Of a stretch of DNA of 21,839 bases, positions 7,423 through 14,191 are shown piece by piece; position 1 is the first letter of the stretch, and every line of letters starts with the position of its first letter. This DNA is from a virus: positions 1 through 21,839 of IMG/VR virus record IMGVR_UViG_3300024346_003222; one strand, given 5' to 3'. The notes beneath the pieces were generated by a model that saw only the letters and a list, made by a program, of their open reading frames with translations, did not search any database and was not told the origin of the DNA. The translations under genes were made by a program, and so were the position numbers.

Positions 7423-7728
7423 TCAACAATTCCACTTTCTCAGTGCGAGTGCCTTACGAGTCGGACGACCTTTTTCGTCTTTCATTGGACCTTCTACACC
7501 AGACATTCTAGCACAGAAACTCTTACGACGACCTGCTGCCTTGCTACCTGCCTTCAACTTAGAAGGAGGAGTGGTTACAGGTGCCTGTAGATTACCACCA
7601 GACTGTCTATTATAGTGGTCACGACCCTTTTGAGTTAATCCACCCGTAGAGGACTTGTGTCCCTTACCATCAACTGCAGCCTCGTCCAGTTCAAATTCTT
7701 CAGCAATATATTGTTTAAAAGAAAGCAT
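7423..7728 (-). CDS. Small basic protein with capsid-targeting-like N terminus and conserved Cys/basic domain
   Basis: A 101-residue protein. It begins MLSFKQYIAEE, which resembles the T4 prohead-targeting peptides (MKTYQEFI-type) cut by the gp21 protease after an (I/L)-x-E. From about residue 26 it carries a basic domain with GGLTQKGRDHYNRQSGGNL, PSKLKAGSKAAGRRKSFCAR and GRPTRKALALRKWNC. I recognise this as a conserved domain widespread in phages and metagenomes (DUF6321-like from memory), function unknown. The basic, Cys-containing body and targeting peptide suggest a DNA-associated internal head protein. The start forms a TAATG overlap with the 1062-residue gene, so translation is probably coupled. 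Confidence 0.8.
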   Translation of the reverse strand: MLSFKQYIAEEFELDEAAVDGKGHKSSTGGLTQKGRDHYNRQSGGNLQAPVTTPPSKLKAGSKAAGRRKSFCARMSGVEGPMKDEKGRPTRKALALRKWNC

Positions 7729-10700
7729 TACCTTTTCTTTCCTTTTGTTCGGTTCTTCATTCTAGATTGCTCTAGTTTACGAACTTGACCAACAATACGA
7801 ACAGAAAGACGAGCTACACTTGGAGCTAGACGCTTTACTTGTGCTTCAATTCTTGTTTTCTCAGCTGCTGACATCGAGGATTTATCGCGACCACGAAGGA
7901 AACGCTGATAGACCATACGTCTTGCAGTAGAAATAGAACGTGCCTTAATACGATCTGGAGTCGAGACACGCTTCAGAGCTAGGTTTCTGGCCATGTTACG
8001 ACGAGTCTTGTTGCGCATCGCAGAAAACTTTTTCTTCAGGCGACCCTGTGGGGTGACACCTTCTTCGATTTCTTCTTCGCCATCGACATACTCGAGTTCT
8101 TCATCGTCGTATTCATCAACGATATCTTCCCAAGTCATATTGTCGACTTCTGCTTCCAATTCTTCCATATCTTTTTCGTCGAAATCTGCAAAAATCATCT
8201 CATCGCCATCAAGCTCGAGGGTTTGCATATGTCCACCGTTTCCGCGATGCGTATCATACTGCGGACCACCACCTTGTTGCGTGATGTCAAGAGTTTCTTC
8301 TGCAATAGCTTTAAAGAAGTCGGCATGCGACTTATGTGCGCGATTGATTAGTGATTCTTTTTCAATCGAAGACTTCAGCGAATGATACTTATCGTTGAAT
8401 TTTTCTACATGGTTTGGAGCAACGTGATGTGATTCGCCATTACGGAATTGAACCTTCGAACCGATGCTGGATGCCTTACGAAGCTGCATAACCAAGTGTA
8501 CTGGTTCAGCTGCCTTTTCTGCTGCCTTCTTCTTAGCTAAAGTTTTCTTGGCTTTGGAGATTGCCGCTGGATCAGCAAGAACTTTTTGGATTTTTGCTCG
8601 GAAGTCTGCACGAGCAACAGCACCCTTAGCAGAGATTTCGCTGAGAAGTGCTTCTTTAATACCACCGCAATACTCAGTAGGGACACCATCGTAACGAGGA
8701 TCGAATGTTGGAATCTTTTTCGCAGCAAGACCTTCTTGTCCAGGAGTCATAGCAGCATACTTCTGTCGGAGAGCATCAGTTCCCCATTCGTTGCTCTTGC
8801 CGAGTTCTTCTTTGACCTGACCATCATGTTCCGAATCAAGACTTTTAAATCCAGATTTAACACCATGATGAAATCCAGACGCTTGATACTCTTTCTTAAA
8901 TTTATACGCTGCGCCTTTATCGGAAGCGTAGTGTAATTCACCGCCCCAACCCTTTAGGTGCTTTTTAAACTCTGGCGAGTTGTGATCCTTACTATCGCCC
9001 TTGACGTGAACAGAGTAGACCTTACCCTCAACTTCTTCCTTGATAGCAGCTTCTGTTTTTAGTTTGTTAACTGCTTTATTAATACCGCTGACGCGCTTAA
9101 TAGCAGAGTTAACATTCTTTTCGCCAGCTTTTTCCTCTTCAGAATCGCGGTTCATATCACCACGAACCGTCATTGCCCCGCCAGAGTAACCTTTGCTGAA
9201 CGCTTGGTTGGATGCACCTTTGATATATGATTTTAAAACTTTATTAGATAGTTCATCGATCTGCTCGGCATCTTCAGACATCTTAACTTCGCCACTGCGA
9301 CGCTTCAGTGCCATGGTGACACCAGCAGCACGCTTCTTCAGAGTCTTCGTGTCGGATCCGTCTTTTGACCAGTCACCGCCACCAACCTTCATTCTATCAG
9401 CAATCGGTTTGCCTTGTGCGATAGCCTTGTTGTAATATGTGCGAACAGTTTCTCTTTTAAGTTCGTCGAGACCTTCGACTTCTTCTGGTAAACCCTTTTT
9501 ACGGCGTGCTGCTGCAGTAAAATGATCTGGTGTTCCTGTATCGGGATCCATTTGTAATTTAGCACCAGCTTTCTTTGCTTTATCTGCTCGATAAGCTTGA
9601 ACATGAGCAACTCTTCCTACTCGAATTGCGTCTTCCTTGACTTCAGTTGGTGTAAACTGATTTGGTTGAAGTGTGAAGTTTGAAACATCGCCCTTCTTAG
9701 AAGAATGCTTCAATTGAACATTAACTCGACCATCATCATGCTTGTAGAATACACGAGCCATCTTACCATGATGTTTGTTGCTAGGAGCATGAATTAGAAC
9801 GTTCTCTTCAGATAGTTCCGCTTCTTCCTTAGCAAGTTTCTTATAGATCTTCCTAGAGGCATCAAGATAACCACCTGCTCTTTTATCAGCCATACGGTTG
9901 TCATCATTATCATCAGCGTCAATAATATCTTGGCGAGCTCTTGTTCTGTACTGATCTAACTTTTTTACCGAGAGCTCGTCAATTTGCTCTTCATCAAGCA
10001 TATTTTTGCCTAACTTAGTACGAACTGCCCTCGCTAACTTCGATGCATCGACACCGAAATCGTTAGCTGCCGAGCGAACATGGCTCTTGCGAATGTTATC
10101 ACCATAACGCTTTTGGAGATGTGCAACAATCTTTGCAGTTTCATCGAGATCTTCGACTTCTTCATTGGCTTTCATTGCTTTTTTCGCAAGATACCTAGCA
10201 ACATTTTTTACTGGATTACCATATTTGTCTTTGCGTTCACCAACCTTACGAGTTGGATTCTTTGGATCTTCGTGCCACGGAAATGTATCTGAGGATTGTT
10301 CATCAAGACCCTTCTTGCGTCTCTGAGCTGCAGTGAAGTGATCAGGTGTTCCAGTATCTGGATCCATCTTCAGTTTCGCACCTGCTTTTTTTGCTACTGC
10401 TGCCTTCGCCTTTGCAATAATATCGGTTGCTTCAGGTACACAGTTAGGAACCATTCTGTCACCCTTCTTCTTCATGCCGACACGTTTATATCCCTTCCAG
10501 CATGCTTCGTCAACAGTTTCTTCGCTAACAGACCTCCATCCGCCGCCTTTCGACTTGTAATACTTTGCTGCCCAACCATTTGCATATGCTGATGGATAAA
10601 CGTCAAACTTTTGTTTTGCCAAAGACTTTGCCTTTGACCATAAAGATGGATTAGTAGGTTCATTACCCTCCACCATAAATTCTTCAGTGTTTACCATTAT

Positions 10701-10916
10701 TGGTTTTCCTTTACGATCAGCATTTGGGTCTTCTCTTCTTTTTCTACGAGTCGCAGTTGCTCTATCTTTTTTTGTCATCGATCTTGCTTTGGAACCAGAA
10801 AGGCATTTAGGTTTACCTTCACTATCATCTTTTCCGCCACATGGTCCTATGATTTCGCCTTTGGTGTTCATTCGCACCCATTTTTGACGAAACCATTTTC
10901 TAAGATCTTCGTTCAT
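7728..10916 (-). CDS. Giant modular virion protein (1062 aa) with repeats and basic C terminus
   Basis: A very hydrophilic multi-module protein, probably internal to the head. Seen in order: residues 1-62, a KWVRMNTKGEIIGPCGGKDD module with Lys/Arg-rich tail; 90-128, a NPSLWSKAKSLAKQKFDVYP segment leading to GWAAKYYKSKGGGW; 138-162, a CWKGYKRVG...NCV motif; 178-206 and 449-477, two near-identical copies of AGAKL-x-MDPDTGTPDHFTAA; ELS/LDEL-type repeat units near 310, 480 and 552; 480-557, a module 68 percent identical (hand count) to one in the 466-residue protein; about 905-950, a very acidic stretch; 951-1062, a strongly basic helical domain with GRDKSSMSAAEKTRIE. Each module type is familiar from marine T4-like phage proteins. 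Its start overlaps the spanin stop (ATGA). No catalytic motif is visible. Confidence 0.8.
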   Translation of the reverse strand: MNEDLRKWFRQKWVRMNTKGEIIGPCGGKDDSEGKPKCLSGSKARSMTKKDRATATRRKRREDPNADRKGKPIMVNTEEFMVEGNEPTNPSLWSKAKSLAKQKFDVYPSAYANGWAAKYYKSKGGGWRSVSEETVDEACWKGYKRVGMKKKGDRMVPNCVPEATDIIAKAKAAVAKKAGAKLKMDPDTGTPDHFTAAQRRKKGLDEQSSDTFPWHEDPKNPTRKVGERKDKYGNPVKNVARYLAKKAMKANEEVEDLDETAKIVAHLQKRYGDNIRKSHVRSAANDFGVDASKLARAVRTKLGKNMLDEEQIDELSVKKLDQYRTRARQDIIDADDNDDNRMADKRAGGYLDASRKIYKKLAKEEAELSEENVLIHAPSNKHHGKMARVFYKHDDGRVNVQLKHSSKKGDVSNFTLQPNQFTPTEVKEDAIRVGRVAHVQAYRADKAKKAGAKLQMDPDTGTPDHFTAAARRKKGLPEEVEGLDELKRETVRTYYNKAIAQGKPIADRMKVGGGDWSKDGSDTKTLKKRAAGVTMALKRRSGEVKMSEDAEQIDELSNKVLKSYIKGASNQAFSKGYSGGAMTVRGDMNRDSEEEKAGEKNVNSAIKRVSGINKAVNKLKTEAAIKEEVEGKVYSVHVKGDSKDHNSPEFKKHLKGWGGELHYASDKGAAYKFKKEYQASGFHHGVKSGFKSLDSEHDGQVKEELGKSNEWGTDALRQKYAAMTPGQEGLAAKKIPTFDPRYDGVPTEYCGGIKEALLSEISAKGAVARADFRAKIQKVLADPAAISKAKKTLAKKKAAEKAAEPVHLVMQLRKASSIGSKVQFRNGESHHVAPNHVEKFNDKYHSLKSSIEKESLINRAHKSHADFFKAIAEETLDITQQGGGPQYDTHRGNGGHMQTLELDGDEMIFADFDEKDMEELEAEVDNMTWEDIVDEYDDEELEYVDGEEEIEEGVTPQGRLKKKFSAMRNKTRRNMARNLALKRVSTPDRIKARSISTARRMVYQRFLRGRDKSSMSAAEKTRIEAQVKRLAPSVARLSVRIVGQVRKLEQSRMKNRTKGKKR
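9246..9479 (-). repeat. 78-residue module shared with the 466-aa gene (copy B)
   Basis: Encodes residues 480-557 of the 1062-residue protein, aligned without gaps to the product of 4483-4716, with 53 of 78 identical residues by hand count. Confidence 0.85.
9486..9572 (-). repeat. 29-residue internal repeat, copy 2
   Basis: Encodes AGAKLQMDPDTGTPDHFTAA followed by ARRKKGLPE (residues 449-477). It differs from copy 1 at only three positions. Confidence 0.85.
10299..10385 (-). repeat. 29-residue internal repeat, copy 1
   Basis: Encodes AGAKLKMDPDTGTPDHFTAA followed by QRRKKGLDE (residues 178-206). In both copies it is preceded by an Ala/Lys-rich stretch and followed by an acidic linker. Confidence 0.85.
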
Positions 10917-11428
10917 TTCTTTTTATTCTCTTTTGCCATGGCATCAACGGCCATTTTATTCTCACTTATCCAGCGTTGAAGTTCGGTGAGCTGGACCGAG
11001 TTTGATTGGCAGATGGCGTAGTTTCTGATGATTCCGATGAGGGCATCAGTGTCTTTAATTCCTGAGGGGGACGCATCAGAACTTCTGGTGGCGTCGGCAT
11101 CACTGGCACTGGCACTAATGTCGTGCGTGAACACCCAGCCGTTAGACATAACAGACTGATTAGGAACACTTTCTTTAGCGGCATCAACATAAACATATTC
11201 TTTCTCTCTAATTGTATTTGTTCTATCAACATATTCAGTAACTACATTATTGCTAATCTCTGAATTTTTTCTCTCTAGTTCAGCAACTTGTTCATTTGCT
11301 TTAGCAGAGAATCTAGCAAGTTCTGCATCAGCATAAGCAGATCCTTTCATGTATCCATATACAAACACACCAAGTATCAAGGCAGCACCTGCCAGTAACT
11401 TATATGGTAATGGGATCATACCGAACAT
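10913..11428 (-). CDS. Rz: Inner-membrane spanin subunit (i-spanin, Rz-like)
   Basis: A 171-residue protein that, with the lipoprotein encoded inside it, would fuse inner and outer membranes at the end of Gram-negative host lysis. It has one N-terminal transmembrane helix, about residues 10-28 (LLAGAALILGVFVYGYMKG), followed by a charged helical periplasmic region (ELARFSAKANEQVAELERKN) that fits the coiled coil of Rz proteins. The segment SNGWVFTHD and the C-terminal NYAICQSNSVQLTELQRWIS match Rz-like proteins of other phages. GAGGA precedes the ATG by 7 bases. A late-promoter-like AATAAATA sits upstream, overlapping the holin-like gene's stop. The identification is strong because the embedded o-spanin has a textbook lipobox. 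Confidence 0.88.
   Translation of the reverse strand: MFGMIPLPYKLLAGAALILGVFVYGYMKGSAYADAELARFSAKANEQVAELERKNSEISNNVVTEYVDRTNTIREKEYVYVDAAKESVPNQSVMSNGWVFTHDISASASDADATRSSDASPSGIKDTDALIGIIRNYAICQSNSVQLTELQRWISENKMAVDAMAKENKKK
10966..11196 (-). CDS. Rz1: Outer-membrane lipoprotein spanin subunit (o-spanin, Rz1-like), embedded in another frame
   Basis: Lies wholly within the i-spanin gene in a different frame, the classic Rz1-in-Rz arrangement. From the ATG at 11196 the 76-residue product starts MFMLMPLKKVFLISLLCLTAGC: a lysine-containing signal peptide and a lipobox LTAG-C with the lipidated Cys at position 22. The mature part is short and proline-rich (PVPVMPTPPEV, then RPPQEL), as in known o-spanins. 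AGAGAGA lies 6-12 bases before this ATG. In-frame ATGs at 11232, 11190 and 11184 are possible alternatives; 11232 would add 12 charged residues before the signal peptide and is less likely. The mature lipoprotein should sit in the inner leaflet of the outer membrane. Confidence 0.85.
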   Translation of the reverse strand: MFMLMPLKKVFLISLLCLTAGCSRTTLVPVPVMPTPPEVLMRPPQELKTLMPSSESSETTPSANQTRSSSPNFNAG

Positions 11429-11451
11429 ATCAATTTCCTCTTAATTTTCTA

Positions 11452-11459
11452 TATTTATT
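11452..11459 (-). promoter_or_regulatory. Late-promoter-like site upstream of the spanin genes
   Basis: AATAAATA on the minus strand, one base different from TATAAATA, 24 bases before the i-spanin start. It contains the TAA stop of the holin-like gene, the same layout as the two perfect late promoters at 5342 and 14184. Confidence 0.4.
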
Positions 11460-11709
11460 CTTTATTTTTTCCAACTTTGTCTGAGATTTTGCTTGCAAAT
11501 TTCTCAGCGCCAGTCATACCAAGACCAGCAATAGCAATTGCCATAACTGCATTTAACACATTATCTTCGATTTTAAGTCCATAAAACAAACTACCACAAA
11601 AGGCAATCGCCACTAGTAATACACAACCCACAGAGATAAATCTTTTTGAGGATGGTGAACCATCGCTATCTCCCATAATTCCTTTAAGATATGCTAGAAT
11701 TTTTCCCAT
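11455..11709 (-). CDS. Putative holin, two transmembrane helices
   Basis: An 84-residue protein with two hydrophobic helices, about residues 24-44 and 50-68, separated by a short polar turn (GLKIEDN) and followed by a basic tail (KFASKISDKVGKNKE). The pattern SPSSKRFISV before helix 1 and AGLGMTGAEKF after helix 2 is familiar from small phage holin-like proteins. Holins collect in the inner membrane and open it at a set time. The gene lies directly upstream of the spanin pair with only a short gap, which supports a lysis role. AGGGAG lies just before the ATG. The endolysin candidate is elsewhere (1-536), so the lysis genes are split. Family is not certain. Confidence 0.65.
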   Translation of the reverse strand: MGKILAYLKGIMGDSDGSPSSKRFISVGCVLLVAIAFCGSLFYGLKIEDNVLNAVMAIAIAGLGMTGAEKFASKISDKVGKNKE

Positions 11710-11728
11710 TTCTTATCTCCCTTAATTG

Positions 11729-13189
11729 CTACCGTTTTAATTTTATTTTACCAGCGAGTATTCCCACCCTTGCTCGATTCATAATACTTTTCGATTCTGC
11801 ATCGGAGAAATTAGGTCCGAGATGATTTTTGTATGTCTTTTCATCACCCGATGCCGCTGCGTTACGCATCTTTGTTCCTGACATACCATGCGAGCGATTT
11901 TCGTCTTTCGGATAATGGATTTCTACTCTGTGAGGTTTCTCACCATTCAATTCAGGAATCTTACCCGTTTCAATCGACTTCTTTAGACCTTCTGCCATTT
12001 CCTTGCGATCGTGTCCGAAGTGCAGATGTAATACTTTCTTTGGACCCGTCAAAGAATGAAATGCGCGACCTACTGTCTGCCCAGCAGTCTTTTCTATTTT
12101 GAATTCAGCAGCACCGTTAGACTGTTTGTTGGCGATATGTTCTCTTTCTTTATCAGAAAACACATCTGACTTACCAGACAAACCAACATGCTTCTTACCA
12201 GCACCCATTCCGCCAACAACATCAATATGATGACCCATATGAGTGTGAGGGGATGCACCCATAAATGCTACGTGCGCATGCTGTTCTGCTTCTTCCTCAA
12301 GATATGATTCGTTAGCAGTATCTTTGGCGCCAAGATTCTTACGTAAATGCTCTGTCGCAGGACCGTGCAACATACCTTTCATTTTAGCAAGTCCTGTTTT
12401 AAACTTGTCGTATATTTCTTGGTGTTGTGCCTTGGGAATATGCTTCTTGATTAAGTCTGCTACACCCTTGAATGATTTAATCTTCTCGTGGTCTGCAGAA
12501 TTACCGAACAGATGCTTTGATATTTCATGAGGATGCTGCACACCAAGATCGTTGTCGTCCGTTCTAGAACGCAGACCGTGCGAGATAGAAAATTTATGAG
12601 TCGATCCAGACGCTGCATTGATCAGCATCTTATGATGAACACCCTTGATACCTGACTTGGTATCTTCCCAGCTAGAAGAATGCAGGAATCTATCAGTTTC
12701 TGATCCAGGATTATGGACACCCTCAAAGTCAAATTGATGATGCTCGCCATTCTTGTGGCGCATTACTGCAGAGATTTCGTTACCGTGCTTTTTAGTTCCT
12801 GCGACGGTATAGTTACCAAATTTCTTACCTGTTGCCAGAGTTGATGCTAGTTTTTCTTTATGATCGTGACTGACCTGAACGTCGACATCGCCGACATGCG
12901 GTTTATGTTTAGCAAACTCTTCATCATCAACATGACTGCCCATAAAATCATGCGAAGAACCTGAATAAACGTGCCCTGTTTTCAGGTGAGTTTTATTTGC
13001 ACCAAACAGATGTTCGCCATGCTCTTTGTGAAACGCATCGTGTACTTTACTCAGTGCTGTATGAACATCAGTCCTGCGTGCAGATCTAGTATCCGATCTG
13101 ACTGGAAAGGGAGCAGCAGAAGTTTCTTGCCCCTTTGGTCCAACCTTGATGTTTCCACCTTCGTTCAGAAACGACTTAAAACTTTTCAT
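11729..13189 (-). CDS. Double nucleotidyltransferase with capsid-targeting-like N terminus
   Basis: A 486-residue protein. Residues 1-11 (MKSFKSFLNEG) look like a prohead-targeting peptide with a cut after LNE. Residues 76-160 fit a pol-beta-type nucleotidyltransferase: a GS pair at 77-78, then GDVDVQV with D101 and D103, and a third carboxylate D154 in QFDFEGV. The C-terminal part (about 305-460) fits the cytidylyl/adenylyltransferase superfamily: GASPHTHMGHH with H317-x-G-H320 as the HxGH motif, and MSGTKMRNAAASGD at 436-449 as the S-x-T-x-x-R motif. The protein is unusually His-rich. Substrates are not predictable; NMN, nucleotides, sugars or RNA ends are all possible. It ends in TAG and its start forms a TAATG overlap with the ligase-like gene, so both are translated together. 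Confidence 0.75.
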   Translation of the reverse strand: MKSFKSFLNEGGNIKVGPKGQETSAAPFPVRSDTRSARRTDVHTALSKVHDAFHKEHGEHLFGANKTHLKTGHVYSGSSHDFMGSHVDDEEFAKHKPHVGDVDVQVSHDHKEKLASTLATGKKFGNYTVAGTKKHGNEISAVMRHKNGEHHQFDFEGVHNPGSETDRFLHSSSWEDTKSGIKGVHHKMLINAASGSTHKFSISHGLRSRTDDNDLGVQHPHEISKHLFGNSADHEKIKSFKGVADLIKKHIPKAQHQEIYDKFKTGLAKMKGMLHGPATEHLRKNLGAKDTANESYLEEEAEQHAHVAFMGASPHTHMGHHIDVVGGMGAGKKHVGLSGKSDVFSDKEREHIANKQSNGAAEFKIEKTAGQTVGRAFHSLTGPKKVLHLHFGHDRKEMAEGLKKSIETGKIPELNGEKPHRVEIHYPKDENRSHGMSGTKMRNAAASGDEKTYKNHLGPNFSDAESKSIMNRARVGILAGKIKLKR

Positions 13190-14151
13190 TATCTTTTTCC
13201 AAACTTTTGAGTAGAAGAAGACTTAGCTTCTTTGAATTTTGGATTGATTGCCTTGAAGCGAGCCGCTTCTGGATTAGATGGTGAAGGGTGAATTACCAAT
13301 CCTTCAGTACCAGATCCAAATTTATTTTTGATTTTCTTTTCGCCAAGATGCGCAGTAACCTTAGCACTAACACGCTTTTTTATCTCATTAAACTTTTCAG
13401 TCTCTGCGAGTTTTGCTTCTTTGTTCTTAGGAACTGTTCTGGAATTGATCAACTCATGATTCAATTTATGGAAATCTGCTACTTCATGCTTGACATCTAC
13501 GTGCGATGGAGTATGGTGAATGGTATCATCGTCGAATTTAATATTATCATCCGACAATTTTTTCTTGAAGTGTTCAGTGTCGTGTTGCTGATTGGTTGGT
13601 AATTTAGAGTGAATGATAAATGAACCTTGCTTACCCATTCCCTTCGTGGAATAGGAAGTATGAACAAATTTCACTTCACCTTTTTTATCTCCAGGACGAG
13701 CAAGCGAGCGATTAAACGCTTCGCCGCTGACAGCAACTTCGCCGTGCTTCTCATAATGTTTTTTCAAATGATCCTGTAGAGCTTTGTTTTTGTGCAGCGC
13801 ATCATGGAACTTAGACATTGCTGTTGGACCAGTAGGATCATATTCCTTACCAGTCTCAGATGCTCTGCGTTTTGCTCTTTCAATATGTCCATCACCAGTT
13901 CGAATTCGTTCACTACCAGAACCCGAATGCTGAGTATAGAATCCATTTTCATCATGACCAAACTTAAATGTTTGACCGTCGGTCTTTTCAGTTACATGAT
14001 GAATGTGGAGTTTACCACCACGAGTAGTTTTCTCGAATTGATCTGTAGAAAGCGAGGGAGTTTGTGCACCTGCTGGTGTCGGTGTTGAATATAGGTGTGG
14101 GAGACCCTGTCGTATAGATGCTTCACTGATATATTGGCGAAAAGATAGCAT
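13189..14151 (-). CDS. Nucleotidyltransferase/ligase-fold protein with capsid-targeting-like N terminus
   Basis: A 320-residue protein. It begins MLSFRQYISEA, matching T4-type prohead-targeting peptides (cut expected after ISE). Motifs consistent with the ATP-dependent RNA/DNA ligase fold appear in the right order: EKTDGQTFKFG with K56-x-D-G as motif I, VSGEAF with G143-E144, HTSYSTKGMGKQGSFIIHSK, EGLVI at 283-287 as motif IV, and ARFKAINPKF at 297-306 as motif V. If active, K56 would take AMP from ATP. The family is known from marine T4-like phages as an uncharacterised virion-gene neighbour. It is first in a late unit: a perfect TATAAATA lies 33 bases upstream. Alternative: an inactive ligase-fold protein with a structural role. 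Confidence 0.7.
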   Translation of the reverse strand: MLSFRQYISEASIRQGLPHLYSTPTPAGAQTPSLSTDQFEKTTRGGKLHIHHVTEKTDGQTFKFGHDENGFYTQHSGSGSERIRTGDGHIERAKRRASETGKEYDPTGPTAMSKFHDALHKNKALQDHLKKHYEKHGEVAVSGEAFNRSLARPGDKKGEVKFVHTSYSTKGMGKQGSFIIHSKLPTNQQHDTEHFKKKLSDDNIKFDDDTIHHTPSHVDVKHEVADFHKLNHELINSRTVPKNKEAKLAETEKFNEIKKRVSAKVTAHLGEKKIKNKFGSGTEGLVIHPSPSNPEAARFKAINPKFKEAKSSSTQKFGKR

Positions 14152-14183
14152 AGGAGTCTCTATTAATTGATGTTGTTCACCCC

Positions 14184-14191
14184 TATTTATA
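14184..14191 (-). promoter_or_regulatory. T4-type late promoter
   Basis: A perfect TATAAATA on the minus strand, 33 bases upstream of the ligase-like gene start. It contains the TAA stop of the glycosyltransferase gene. It marks the change from the replication block to the virion block. Confidence 0.75.
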
